Under the pieces are notes generated by a model. It was not told the origin of the DNA. It saw only the letters and a program-made list of their open reading frames with translations, and made no database searches. From Lentibacillus amyloliquefaciens (GTDB lineage: Bacteria > Bacillota > Bacilli > Bacillales > Amphibacillaceae): a stretch of 64,000 nucleotides of DNA. The translations under genes and the position numbers were made by a program. Numbering within the stretch: the first letter of the stretch is position 1; each line of letters begins with the position of its first letter. Shown piece after piece: positions 1 through 8,611 of the stretch. Where the stretch lies: assembly GCF_001307805.1 (NCBI RefSeq), contig NZ_CP013862.1:3348001-3412000 (forward strand). Reading direction: 5' to 3'.

Positions 1-97
1 CTCATCCCTATTCAATCAATTGTACGTTTCTATTAAAATATGGTAGTTTAGTAAATGTCGAATAATGGCAGATACATATAAGATAGGAGCGTCTGAT

Positions 98-1303
98 ATG
101 AAGAAAAGTCTGATATGGCAGTTGATTGCTGCATTTATTTTGGCGATTTTAACCGGTGTCATTTTTGGTGAAAAAGCGCAAGTAGTTCAACCCCTTGGAG
201 ATTTGTTTCTCCGATTAATCAATTTCATTATCGCTCCATTAGTGCTTGCCACACTTGTCGTTGGGGTAGCCAGTACAAGTGATGTGAAGAAACTCGGAAG
301 ACTGGGCGGGAAAACCATAGCATTTTATCTATTTACAAGTATGCTCGCGATAACGCTCGGTATCATAGCAGGGAAAATTTTTTCGCCGGGGAGCGGTATT
401 GATGTATCACTGGAAGGAGAAGAAGCTCCTGAGCCTAATGAGACAGAAGGTGTTGTACAGACCATATTAAATATCGTACCGACAAACCCGTTTGAAGCAT
501 TGTCGTCAGGTAATATTCTGCAAATTATCTTTTTTGCATTGGCTATTGGAATCGCTATCACCTTGGTGGGAGAAAAGGCAAAACCTGTACAGCAGTTTTT
601 CGATGGATTTGCGGAAGTTATGTACAAAATAACCGGCATGGTCATGACCATTGTTCCAATAGGTGTATTTGGCTTGCTTGCTCCCGTGGTAGGGGAGTAT
701 GGAATGGAGGTATTGCTTCCATTAATCAATTTGATCCTGGCTATGCTGGCGGCATGTATTATTCAACTTTTCGTGGTTTACGCGCTGATTATTAAATCGT
801 TTGGTAAAATGAGCCCGATTCGCTTTTTTAAAGGCATTTTTCCAGCCACTGCGGTTGCTTTCAGTACAAGCAGCAGTTCCGGAACATTGCCGGTAACGAT
901 TAAGAGTGCACAGGAAAGTCTTGGCGTATCAAAAGAGACGAGTACATTTGTTTTGCCGTTGGGTGCTACCATTAATATGGATGGAACGGCATTATATGTC
1001 GGCCTTTGTTCAATGTTTGTTGCACAATATTTTGGTATGGATTTATCGTTCTCACAGATGGCGACAGTTGTGTTGATAGGCACACTCGCATCGATTGGGA
1101 CAGCCGGCGTACCCGGAGCGGGCCTTATCATGTTGACGATGGCACTGAGTGCAGTTAATTTGCCGCTGGCCGGAATTGCATTAGTCGGCGGAATTGATCG
1201 TATACTGGATATGCTCAGAACATCTGTCAATGTTACAGGTGACGCAGCTGCAAGTGTTGTCGTTGACGCAAGTGAAAAGAAGGGCTTGCAGACAGGCAAA
1301 TGA
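98..1303 (+). CDS. Dicarboxylate/amino acid:cation symporter (DAACS family)
   Basis: Sodium- or proton-coupled uptake carrier for C4-dicarboxylates or glutamate/aspartate in the cytoplasmic membrane. The ~401-residue protein has the family length and many hydrophobic segments. It carries the serine-rich re-entrant motif (STSSSSGTLPVT) and the downstream ion/substrate motif GATINMDGTALY, both diagnostic of the GltP/DctA family. I chose the ATG at 98 because ATAGGAG lies just upstream; an in-frame ATG at 65 has no such site. A GC-rich hairpin (1371-1396) follows the gene. About 1 kb downstream is a decayed sensor-kinase fragment of the type that often controls dicarboxylate carriers. Substrate cannot be fixed from sequence. 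Confidence 0.9.
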   Translation: MKKSLIWQLIAAFILAILTGVIFGEKAQVVQPLGDLFLRLINFIIAPLVLATLVVGVASTSDVKKLGRLGGKTIAFYLFTSMLAITLGIIAGKIFSPGSGIDVSLEGEEAPEPNETEGVVQTILNIVPTNPFEALSSGNILQIIFFALAIGIAITLVGEKAKPVQQFFDGFAEVMYKITGMVMTIVPIGVFGLLAPVVGEYGMEVLLPLINLILAMLAACIIQLFVVYALIIKSFGKMSPIRFFKGIFPATAVAFSTSSSSGTLPVTIKSAQESLGVSKETSTFVLPLGATINMDGTALYVGLCSMFVAQYFGMDLSFSQMATVVLIGTLASIGTAGVPGAGLIMLTMALSAVNLPLAGIALVGGIDRILDMLRTSVNVTGDAAASVVVDASEKKGLQTGK

Positions 1304-1370
1304 CAGGATGAAAGATTATAACTTTGATGTGTGAATTAAAATAACTGAATGAAGTTCTGAGGCAAGTGGA

Positions 1371-1396
1371 AGCCGGCTCCTGATAAGTGGAGCCGG
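1371..1396 (+). terminator. Hairpin after the symporter
   Basis: AGCCGGCTCC and GGAGCCGGC form a GC-rich stem with a short loop. Only a short T stretch follows, so it is a weak intrinsic terminator or a 3'-end stabiliser. Confidence 0.5.
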
Positions 1397-1509
1397 CGTT
1401 TGAAATATGGGCGGAGCAGTTTCAGCCCTGCGAGGTGATTTTTTAACGGCTGTCGGTGATGTTTATGGCCCGAGAAATTGAGCGGACTTTTTTGGGACTT
1501 TACCTGATG

Positions 1510-1537
1510 TGTACAAATTTCAAAAATGTGGTATAAT
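1510..1537 (+). promoter_or_regulatory. Promoter of the antisense (antitoxin) RNA
   Basis: A perfect TATAAT (1532-1537) with TGTACA (1510-1515) 16 bases upstream. No protein gene follows on this strand; the transcript would run antisense to the 3' part of the toxin mRNA described at 1677-1754. Confidence 0.6.
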
Positions 1538-1543
1538 GACTAT

Positions 1544-1687
1544 ACAGACACATATAATATTAAAAACCGCCCCATGCTGACACATGGAACGGTTACAATA
1601 AGGCCGAACCCCATCAAGAGGGGCTAGGCACCTGAAAGAGATGATCCCTCAGTAGCCTGCTAGAGCATATGAGGGGTTATTTTTTAT
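1544..1687 (+). ncRNA. Predicted antisense antitoxin RNA (type I toxin-antitoxin)
   Basis: The RNA would start ~7 bases after the TATAAT at 1532 and stop at an intrinsic terminator with stem CCCTCA (1646-1651) / TGAGGG (1670-1675) followed by a T-rich tract to 1687. It overlaps the last codons of the holin-like toxin on the other strand and its entire 3' untranslated region. This convergent, 3'-overlapping layout is that of txpA/RatA and bsrG/SR4 in B. subtilis. The boundaries are inferred from sequence signals only. Confidence 0.6.
1565..1594 (-). terminator. Terminator of the toxin mRNA
   Basis: On the minus strand AACCGTTCCATG and CATGGGGCGGTT form a 12-bp stem (two G-U wobbles) with a six-base loop, followed directly by TTTTTA. 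It closes the toxin transcript inside the region covered by the antisense RNA. Confidence 0.65.
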
Positions 1688-1754
1688 CGGACATGATCAA
1701 CGCAACCAGCATACCAAAAGAAATCATCAGCGTAAGCGTCACTCCCACATCCAT
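1677..1754 (-). CDS. Holin-like type I toxin peptide (TxpA/BsrG-like, 25 aa)
   Basis: A 25-codon gene on the minus strand: the peptide begins MDVGVTLTLMISFGMLVALI and ends MSDKK. It has one hydrophobic membrane-spanning stretch and a charged C-terminus, the pattern of the putative holin-like toxin family (Hol_Tox; TxpA, BsrG, BsrE), which act on the cell membrane. A perfect AAGGAGGTG sits 8 bases before the ATG. An extended -10 (TGCTATAAT, plus-strand 1858-1866) gives a leader of ~95 nt. The leader (plus-strand 1821-1833) is complementary to sequence overlapping and just past the stop codon (1665-1679), a long-range 5'-3' pairing like that used to silence type I toxin mRNAs. Family assignment comes from pattern and context. 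Confidence 0.7.
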   Translation of the reverse strand: MDVGVTLTLMISFGMLVALIMSDKK

Positions 1755-1857
1755 TGGCAACACCTCCTTCCTGGGAAGCGTCCCGGAAGGCAAATCGAAA
1801 AAACGACGAAGCGGTGAGCCTAACCCCTCATGCGAAGCCAGCCTATTTGTATCTATT

Positions 1858-1866
1858 ATTATAGCA
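1858..1866 (-). promoter_or_regulatory. Extended -10 promoter of the toxin gene
   Basis: Read on the minus strand this is TGCTATAAT, an extended -10 element; no good -35 is visible at the usual distance. It is the only plausible start for the toxin mRNA. Confidence 0.5.
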
Positions 1867-1915
1867 TATTTCCTTAGTTTGCGTGCCTGTCACCACCCGA
1901 ATTTTGCATATTATG

Positions 1916-2022
1916 TCGAATGAAATTATCAAAAGGTTAAGGTGTCTGCGGTCACTTTCTGATTTTTGTCGAATAATATTATCTATGAGCTGCTGGTTCG
2001 AATAGAGCTGGTGGCTTTTTTT
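1916..2022 (+). repeat. Copy 1 of a TGTCGAA-type intergenic repeat ending in a G-U rich terminator
   Basis: Starts TGTCGAATGAAATT and ends in a hairpin (1988-2022) in which AGCTGCTGG pairs with CTGGTGGCT through four G-U wobbles before a run of seven T. The same 5' motif and the same wobble hairpin recur at 11548-11606; related 5' parts occur at 23280-23330 and 24190-24300. The rest of the stretch 2023-2299 shows no gene that I can support. Confidence 0.55.
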
Positions 2023-2299
2023 GTTTATGCCAGAATAAGGTCATAGGTTAGGGGAGAGTTCTTTTTTGCTCAAACAAATAATTTAAAAGGAATGATTCCA
2101 TGAACCTATGTAATCGATCTGGCAGCCAACATGCGAAAATCATATTAACAATTCAGCTGACATCATCTCGTTGTAACAATCTATACAAAGGCTCTCCTGT
2201 TCGATTTCTTTTGTGGATGAGTTAACAAGGATGTTTTATAAGAAGTACGAAGGATGTTCAAAGTGAAAATAACATACAATTTGCTTGAGGTGAGACGCA

Positions 2300-2482
2300 G
2301 TGCGGCAACCACGCTTTAAATTAAGTACAGTTATCATGCTACTGGTTTGTCTCGTTGTGTTCTTGTCCTTAATTACTACGGACATGCTCATTACGGACTC
2401 CACAAGTGAAAATATTCGCAATCAACTAGAGGAGAAAGCGACGAATATCTCCCGTACGGTTGCGGAACTTCCGTCCATTTAA
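2300..2482 (+). pseudogene. N-terminal remnant of a DcuS/CitA-type sensor histidine kinase
   Basis: Only the first 60 residues remain: a basic start, one transmembrane helix (TVIMLLVCLVVFLSLITTD) and the start of the juxtamembrane sensor (NQLEEKATNISRTVAELPS), then a stop. This is the usual beginning of DctS/DcuS/CitA-like kinases. No HATPase domain or response regulator follows; the next gene is an unrelated dehydrogenase. It is probably the leftover of a two-component system that once served the symporter at 98-1303. GTG start with GAGGTGAG upstream. Confidence 0.55.
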
Positions 2483-2615
2483 GCCTTCAAAATCGCTTCG
2501 TTAAACTTTTAAATCAGCGCGCCAGCAGGTATTATTAATGTATAGCAATAATTGTTAAAATTGCAGCAACGAGGCGGAATAAATTGCCTCAATAATGCGA
2601 AAGGAGTAATTCAGA

Positions 2616-3491
2616 ATGCTTTCAAAGGAATCTGTTATTGGAATTGTCGGTACCGGTGTTATGGGCGAAAGTATGGCTCGAAATTTGCAAAAGAGCGGTT
2701 ATTCAATCAATGTGTTCACCAGGACAAAAGAAAAAGCACATCTGCTACTGGAAAATGGTGCCACATGGAAGAAATCAGTCAGCGAATTGGCGAAAGACTC
2801 TGATGTAATCGTCACCATGGTTGGCTATCCATCAGATGTGGAGCGTGTTTACCTTGGACAGGATGGTATTATTGAAAATGCCAATGAAGGTACATATGTT
2901 ATTGATATGACAACATCAAAGCCGCCCCTGGCTAAACAAATTGACCGTGAAGCAGCGGAACGGAATATTCACGCGATGGATGCACCTGTGTCCGGAGGTG
3001 ATGTTGGCGCGAAAAATGGGGCGCTTGCCATCATGGTCGGCGGGGAGCAGGACGTATTTGATGACGTGATGCCTTTATTTGAAATCATGGGTGAAAATAT
3101 CATTTTACAGGGTGATGCAGGCGCCGGCCAGCATACAAAAATGGTGAACCAAATAGCGATTGCAACGAATATGATTGGCGTTTGTGAGGCAATTGCCTAT
3201 GCAAAAAAAGCTGGATTGAATCCAACACAGGTCCTCGACAGCATTTCAACCGGGGCTGCAGGCAGCTTCTCGCTATCCAAATTAGCACCACGCATGCTTG
3301 AGGGAGACTATGAACCGGGATTCTATGTAAAGCATTTTATTAAAGACATGACCATTGCATTGGATTCCGCACAGGAAATGGGACTCTCAACGCCAGGGCT
3401 GGAGCTTTCACTTAAATTATATAAGGAACTGGCGGAAAAAGGGGAAAATGACAGCGGCACACAAGCCTTGATCAAATTGTTTGGCACGTGA
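2616..3491 (+). CDS. NAD(P)-dependent beta-hydroxyacid dehydrogenase (3-hydroxyisobutyrate dehydrogenase family, YkwC-like)
   Basis: Cytoplasmic oxidoreductase of the 3-hydroxyisobutyrate / tartronate semialdehyde reductase family. The N-terminal Rossmann motif GIVGTGVMGESMARNL (residues ~9-24) binds the dinucleotide; DAPVSGGDVGAKNGALAIM (~115-135) is the substrate-binding signature; GAGQHTKMVNQ (~170) carries the catalytic lysine. The length of 291 aa is typical. AAAGGAG precedes the ATG by a good distance. It stands alone between a decayed locus and the convergent LysR gene, so the physiological substrate is unknown. Confidence 0.85.
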   Translation: MLSKESVIGIVGTGVMGESMARNLQKSGYSINVFTRTKEKAHLLLENGATWKKSVSELAKDSDVIVTMVGYPSDVERVYLGQDGIIENANEGTYVIDMTTSKPPLAKQIDREAAERNIHAMDAPVSGGDVGAKNGALAIMVGGEQDVFDDVMPLFEIMGENIILQGDAGAGQHTKMVNQIAIATNMIGVCEAIAYAKKAGLNPTQVLDSISTGAAGSFSLSKLAPRMLEGDYEPGFYVKHFIKDMTIALDSAQEMGLSTPGLELSLKLYKELAEKGENDSGTQALIKLFGT

Positions 3492-3492
3492 T

Positions 3493-3507
3493 GGGGGTCT
3501 GACCCCC
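3493..3507. terminator. Compact GGGGGTC-T-GACCCCC palindrome between convergent genes
   Basis: A perfect 7-bp inverted repeat with a single central base separates the convergent dehydrogenase and LysR genes and is followed by CTTT on the plus strand. Similar palindromes lie at gene ends at 59494-59509 and, less perfectly, near 19523-19565 and 60936-60948. Confidence 0.5.
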
Positions 3508-3508
3508 T

Positions 3509-4390
3509 TTACGTGAAAAACGCCTTTAACAGCTCGATAAACCGCAGCACAATTGGCGGCTGGAAACGGTTTCTATCATATGCAAGGTAAACAATGCGTG
3601 AGATGTTGGCATCGTCAACCTTTTTGATAACACAGTTTGTTTGGTTGGAATAGCGGACATAGTTTTCCGGGACAACAGTGATACCGAGCCCGTCCTCAAC
3701 AAGCGTGCAGCCGGTTTCGAAACGCTCAATTTCGAACTGGATATTCGGTTTGACGCCTGATTTGCTGAAGGCATTCAGAATGTCCTCCCGCGTCTGGAAA
3801 CCCTCCTTACAGACGATGAAATCCTCGCCTTCCAGATCATGAATCTGAAGCGGTCCTTCTCTGCTCAATGCGTGGCCAAGTGGAATGAGTGCCACGAGAT
3901 TTTCCTCATAAATTGGAATCGTTTCGATGTCTTCCTGATGAATGTACTGATTGGTGATAGCGAGATCGATGTCAAAGTTATTCAAGGCGTTTTTGACATC
4001 ACTGAGGCTCAAGGTTTCCAACAGGCTGATGCGTACATCACGGTATTCCTGTTTGAATCGGTTTAAAATATCAGGCACAAAAAACATTGAGGATTCAATC
4101 AGTCCAACCGAGAGTTTCAAGGGACCTTGCCGCTTAAGCCTGTCCATTTCAAACGAAACGTGTTCAAAGTGATGAAGCAGCTTTTGCGCTTCCTGATAGA
4201 GAATCCGGCCTTCTTGTGTCATTTGCAACTGACGTTCGGAGCGGTCAATTAGAATCAGGCCGATTTCTTCTTCCAGTTTTTTAATGGCGGCACTTAAGGA
4301 AGGCTGAGAAATGTGCAGTATGCTGGCGGCTTTCGTATAAGTTTGTTCATTGATAAGGGTGATGAAATAGTTTAATTGGCGGATATCCAT
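3509..4390 (-). CDS. LysR-family transcriptional regulator, probable regulator of the hut operon
   Basis: 293 residues with an N-terminal winged helix-turn-helix (LNYFITLINEQTYTKAA ... SQPSLSAAIKKLEEEIG, residues ~6-50) and a C-terminal LysR substrate-binding domain. It is transcribed divergently from hutG with a ~120-bp shared control region, the classic LysR layout. A T-N11-A box (ATAG-N7-CTAT, 4410-4424) lies between the two starts. No hutP gene is present in the operon, so this protein is the obvious candidate to sense histidine or urocanate. That role is inferred from position. Confidence 0.85.
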   Translation of the reverse strand: MDIRQLNYFITLINEQTYTKAASILHISQPSLSAAIKKLEEEIGLILIDRSERQLQMTQEGRILYQEAQKLLHHFEHVSFEMDRLKRQGPLKLSVGLIESSMFFVPDILNRFKQEYRDVRISLLETLSLSDVKNALNNFDIDLAITNQYIHQEDIETIPIYEENLVALIPLGHALSREGPLQIHDLEGEDFIVCKEGFQTREDILNAFSKSGVKPNIQFEIERFETGCTLVEDGLGITVVPENYVRYSNQTNCVIKKVDDANISRIVYLAYDRNRFQPPIVLRFIELLKAFFT

Positions 4391-4409
4391 GGCTTATGAA
4401 CACACTCCT

Positions 4410-4424
4410 ATAGATACAAACTAT
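4410..4424. promoter_or_regulatory. Candidate LysR binding site between lysR and hutG
   Basis: ATAG-ATACAAA-CTAT is a dyad of the T-N11-A type recognised by LysR proteins, 20 bp upstream of the lysR start and ~90 bp upstream of hutG. Confidence 0.4.
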
Positions 4425-4513
4425 GGAAATATAACAAATAAGTATTAGTAATTATAGCATAGTTAAAATATAATATTAAATAAAGTAACTATTTTCAAAA
4501 AATAACGGCGGAA

Positions 4514-5476
4514 TTGAGGTGGTTTAATATTTACATTCAAACGGATAACAAGCTTTGGAATGGCAGGGTTGATGATTGGGAAGATCCGGCGAGTTTCCGG
4601 TTCCATCAGTTGGTTCAGGTAATCGGAACCGATGAGCTAACCTCAGGTGAAAATGGCTTTGGTATCCTCGGTTTTGCCAGTGATGAAGGTGTCAGGCGAA
4701 ACAAGGGGCGACAAGGAGCTGCCCGGGCACCGGATGCTATTCGTCAGTCCTTGGCTGCACTGCCGTATCATTTAGATGGGTCAGGTAAAATTGCTGATGT
4801 CGGCAATGTGTATTGTGAGGGGGATAAGCTGGCGGAAGCACAGGCGGAACTCGGACAGTTTGCCTCAGGCATTTTAAAGAAAGGTTTGACACCAATTATT
4901 CTGGGTGGTGGCCATGAAACACTGTATGGTCATTATCTTGGTGCAAGGGCATCTGTTGGTCATGATAAAACGATTGGCATTGTAAATATAGATGCACATT
5001 TTGATATGAGAAACGATCCGGAGCCATCATCTGGTACCATGTTCAGACAAATATTGGAAAAAGATGACAAAGCTGGCTATTTGTGCCTGGGCATTCAAGA
5101 ATTAGGCAACACGCGGGCGTTATTTCAGACAGCTGAACGGTTGGGCTGTCAGTATATTTTGGCGAAAAATCTTGCGGTGAATGACTTTAAAGATACATTT
5201 ACTGCCATCGACGACTTTTCGAAACGACATGATTACTTAGTTCTGACGTTGTGCACCGATTCGATTGTGGCATCGGCGGCACCGGGGGTGAGTGCACCGT
5301 CACCGTTTGGTTTGGATCCGAAAACAGTGAAAACACTTTTGACTTACATTGCGGGGAAAACGAATGTATTAAGTTTTGATATATCAGAAGTGAATCCGCC
5401 GGTGGATGAAAGTAATAAAACGGTCAGACTGGCTGCATATTTGGTGGCTGAGACGATGCATGGCTTTCATGATTAG
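4514..5476 (+). CDS. hutG: Formimidoylglutamase
   Basis: Last step of histidine degradation: N-formimino-L-glutamate to glutamate and formamide. It belongs to the arginase/ureohydrolase superfamily, with the Mn ligands visible in GGGHETLYGH, NIDAHFDMR and SFDISEVNPPVD. Length ~320 aa fits HutG. The start is uncertain: the frame-opening codon at 4514 is TTG and lacks a spaced ribosome site, whereas GAGGTGG (4516-4522) sits ideally before an ATT at 4529. It is the first gene of hutGUIH, an order different from B. subtilis hutPHUIGM. Confidence 0.9.
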   Translation: MRWFNIYIQTDNKLWNGRVDDWEDPASFRFHQLVQVIGTDELTSGENGFGILGFASDEGVRRNKGRQGAARAPDAIRQSLAALPYHLDGSGKIADVGNVYCEGDKLAEAQAELGQFASGILKKGLTPIILGGGHETLYGHYLGARASVGHDKTIGIVNIDAHFDMRNDPEPSSGTMFRQILEKDDKAGYLCLGIQELGNTRALFQTAERLGCQYILAKNLAVNDFKDTFTAIDDFSKRHDYLVLTLCTDSIVASAAPGVSAPSPFGLDPKTVKTLLTYIAGKTNVLSFDISEVNPPVDESNKTVRLAAYLVAETMHGFHD

Positions 5477-5483
5477 ACAAACT

Positions 5484-5498
5484 TTGTAAGCGCTTTAA
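5484..5498. promoter_or_regulatory. cre-like site between hutG and hutU
   Basis: TTGTAAGCGCTTTAA matches the CcpA consensus WTGNAANCGNWWNCA with one mismatch (A for the C of the final CA). Carbon catabolite repression of hut genes is known in B. subtilis. Confidence 0.4.
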
Positions 5499-5522
5499 AT
5501 CAGTGGAGGGGGAAATGACTGT

Positions 5523-7193
5523 ATGACAGCAAATACGAACACACCGGTCACACAGTATCGTGGAACAGAATTGCGCACAAAAGGGTGGATTCAGGAAGCG
5601 GCGCTCAGGATGCTGAATAATAATCTGAATCCGGACGTCGCGGAAAATCCGGATGAATTGGTTGTCTATGGCGGAATTGGCAAAGCGGCACGGAATTGGG
5701 AGAGCTATGAAGCGATTGTCAGGGAATTGAAGCGGCTGGAAGATGACGAAACGCTTCTTGTGCAGTCCGGCAAGCCTGTGGCAGTTTTCCGCACGCACCA
5801 GGATGCACCAAAAGTACTGCTGGCCAATTCGAATTTGGTTCCGGCGTGGGCGAATTGGGATCATTTCAATGAGCTCGACCAGAAGGGTTTAATGATGTAT
5901 GGGCAAATGACAGCCGGGAGCTGGATTTATATCGGCAGCCAGGGCATTGTACAAGGGACGTATGAAACGTTTGCGGAATGCGCACGTCAGCATTTTGACG
6001 GCAGTCTGAAGGGGACGATTACGCTGACGGCCGGGCTTGGAGGCATGGGTGGTGCACAGCCGCTTGCGGTGACTTTGAATGAGGGCGTTTGTATTGCGAT
6101 TGAAATCGATCAGCAACGGATTGACCGCCGCCTGGAAACGAAGTATCTCGATACGCAGGCAGACGATCTGGACCATGCGCTGAAATTAGCCGGAAAAGCG
6201 CGTGATGCAGGTAAGGGACTATCAATCGGGCTGCTCGGAAATGCCGCGGACGTGTTGTCGGATATGGTTGCCAAAGCGTTTATCCCGGATGTTCTGACCG
6301 ATCAGACGTCAGCACACGATCCGAAAAATGGCTATGTGCCGGTTAATATGACACTTGATGAAGCGGCAGATATGCGCACTTATAATCCGGCACATTATAC
6401 GAATCTGTCTTGTAAAAGCATTGCCCGCCATGTGGAAGCGATGCTTGCGATGCAGCGAAAAGGTGCAATCGTGTTTGATTATGGCAACAATATTCGTCAG
6501 GTTGCCAAGGATGAAGGGGTGCGGAATGCATTTGATTTTCCGGGCTTTGTACCGGCCTATATCCGTCCGCAATTTTGCGAGGGAAAGGGCCCATTCCGCT
6601 GGGTGGCGCTGTCCGGTGATCCGGAAGATATTTATAAGACAGATGAAGTTATTTTAAAGGAATTCAGCGATAATGAATCACTTTGCACCTGGATACGCAT
6701 GGCACGGGAGAAAATCAGTTTCCAGGGGCTGCCGTCACGAATTTGCTGGCTCGGTTATGGCGAGCGTGCCCGTTTTGGCAAAATCATTAATGATATGGTG
6801 GCGAGCGGTGAACTCAAAGCGCCAATCGTGATTGGGCGTGATCATCTTGATTCAGGCTCGGTTGCATCACCGAACCGCGAAACAGAAGGCATGAAAGACG
6901 GCAGTGATGCGGTTAGTGACTGGCCAATTTTAAATGCACTCATCAACAGTGTTGGCGGGGCAAGCTGGGTAAGTGTTCATCACGGCGGCGGAGTTGGCAT
7001 GGGCTATTCACTGCACGCGGGTATGGTGATTGTTGCGGACGGCACGAAAGATGCGGAAGCACGGCTTGAACGGGTGTTGACGACAGATCCCGGTATGGGC
7101 ATTGCGCGGCATGTTGATGCGGGTTATGAGCCCGCGAAAGAGACTGCCCGTGACAAAGGTGTCAACATTCCAATGCTGAATAACAAGCGTTAG
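5523..7193 (+). CDS. hutU: Urocanate hydratase
   Basis: Converts urocanate to 4-imidazolone-5-propionate with tightly bound NAD+. The 556-residue length and the motifs [18 protein letters not shown] (NAD site), [14 protein letters not shown] (with the family's catalytic Cys region) and [15 protein letters not shown] near the C-terminus are those of the urocanase family. The ATG at 5523 follows GTGGAGGGGG. It lies 46 bp after hutG and is followed by a short non-coding stretch containing a 21-bp-period repeat before hutI. Confidence 0.96.
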   Translation: MTANTNTPVTQYRGTELRTKGWIQEAALRMLNNNLNPDVAENPDELVVYGGIGKAARNWESYEAIVRELKRLEDDETLLVQSGKPVAVFRTHQDAPKVLLANSNLVPAWANWDHFNELDQKGLMMYGQMTAGSWIYIGSQGIVQGTYETFAECARQHFDGSLKGTITLTAGLGGMGGAQPLAVTLNEGVCIAIEIDQQRIDRRLETKYLDTQADDLDHALKLAGKARDAGKGLSIGLLGNAADVLSDMVAKAFIPDVLTDQTSAHDPKNGYVPVNMTLDEAADMRTYNPAHYTNLSCKSIARHVEAMLAMQRKGAIVFDYGNNIRQVAKDEGVRNAFDFPGFVPAYIRPQFCEGKGPFRWVALSGDPEDIYKTDEVILKEFSDNESLCTWIRMAREKISFQGLPSRICWLGYGERARFGKIINDMVASGELKAPIVIGRDHLDSGSVASPNRETEGMKDGSDAVSDWPILNALINSVGGASWVSVHHGGGVGMGYSLHAGMVIVADGTKDAEARLERVLTTDPGMGIARHVDAGYEPAKETARDKGVNIPMLNNKR

Positions 7194-7224
7194 CGGTTTT
7201 TATTGACGTTATTTTACAGCGCAG

Positions 7225-7287
7225 CGCTATAGATATACGGATAATCGCTGTAGATTGGCAGAAAAACGCTGTAGATTATCAAAGCAC
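7225..7287. repeat. 21-bp-period intergenic array, CGCTGTAGAT core
   Basis: Three units beginning CGCTATAGAT (7225), CGCTGTAGAT (7246) and CGCTGTAGAT (7267) are spaced exactly 21 bp apart between hutU and hutI. The period equals that of the CGAGCG arrays at 43081, 54424 and 61703. Confidence 0.6.
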
Positions 7288-7328
7288 GGTGCAAATCAAT
7301 TGAAGGGCAAACCACGAGGAGGAATAAC

Positions 7329-8611
7329 ATGGCACAAACACTTTTGATTAAGAACGCATCACAAGTCGTCACGATGTCAGGTCATACGGGAAAACCTGCA
7401 AAACAGGAAGCGATGCAGGAACTGAATATTATTGAAAATGGTAGTGTTCTCGTAAAGGATGGATTACTCAAGGCAGTTGGAAAACAAAAAGACATGGAAG
7501 AACAATACCGGGGGGATCTCGCCGAAGCAGAGGTAATAGACGCCACCGGAAAAACAGTCACACCGGGTCTGATCGATCCGCATACCCACCTGGTCCATGC
7601 AGGCACACGGGAAAATGAATATGCGATGAGGCTGAAGGGTCAGTCGTATATGGAGATCATGAATGCAGGGGGCGGCATTCATGCGACAACACGAGCGACT
7701 AGGGAGGCGGACTTTAATCAGCTCTATGACGAATCAATACGGCGCCTCGATACGTTTTTCCAATATGGCGTGACAACTGTTGAAGCCAAAAGCGGCTATG
7801 GCTTATCACTGGAACATGAGCTGAAGCAGCTTGAGGTTGCTGCCAAACTGAATCAGGACCACCCGATGGATATTGTGTCCACGTTTATGGGTGCTCACGC
7901 TGTTCCGACGAGTGAGCGGGATAATCCGGAACCATTCGTCAACCGGGTAATTGATGAGATGATCCCGGAAGTGGCGCGGCGCAAGCTTGCTAAATTTAAT
8001 GATGTGTTCTGCGAGCGCGGCGTTTTTACACCGGATCAATCACGGCGTATTCTGAAAGCCGGCAAGGAGCACGGACTCATACCGAAAATCCATGCTGATG
8101 AAATCGAGCCATATGGTGGTGCGGAGCTTGCAGCAGAGGTTGAAGCTATCTCGGCTGATCATTTGCTGAAGGCATCTGACGAAGGGATTCGCAACATGGC
8201 AGAAAGCGATGTAATGGGGTCCTGTTGCCCGGGACGGCATTCTTTCTGATGGCGGAATTTGCTGATGCGCGGAAAATGATTGATAACGGCGTGCCTGTTG
8301 CACTGTCGACCGATGCTAATCCGGGTTCATCGCCAACACTGTCCCTACAGTTCGTCATGAATCTGGGCTGTTTGAAAATGGGTATGACCCCGGAAGAAGT
8401 CATGATTGCAGCCACAATCAATGCCGCGCATGCGATTGATTGTGCTGATCGCATCGGCAGTCTTGAAGTGGGGAAACAGGCAGATATTGCCATATTTGAC
8501 GTCCCGAACTATTTGATGCTGTCGTACAACTACGGGATGAACCATATTGATACGGTCATTAAGAAAGGGGAGCCCGTAGTTGTACCTAGTAGCAGGAGGG
8601 GTCGCAAATGA
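7329..8611 (+). pseudogene. hutI: Imidazolonepropionase, broken by one missing base
   Basis: Hydrolyses 4-imidazolone-5-propionate to N-formimino-L-glutamate. It is a metal-dependent amidohydrolase with the HxH motif in GLIDPHTHLVHAGTRENE, the conserved KSGYGLSLEHELK and, after the break, STDANPGSSPTLS. The frame ends at 8249; the remainder is coded in the +1-shifted frame from about 8220 to 8611. The break is at a GGGG run (8216-8219). Adding one G gives SDVMGVLLPGTAFFLM and a 427-residue protein, the normal HutI length. It overlaps hutH by four bases. A sequencing error is more likely than true inactivation because the flanking hut genes are intact. Confidence 0.9.

Noticed and set aside
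325..1299. Open frames on the minus strand inside the symporter gene
   Set aside because: They lack ribosome sites and family motifs; the plus-strand symporter explains the sequence.
1669..1923. 84-codon open frame on the plus strand over the toxin locus
   Set aside because: No ribosome site, and it runs antisense through the toxin peptide, its leader and promoter, which are better supported.
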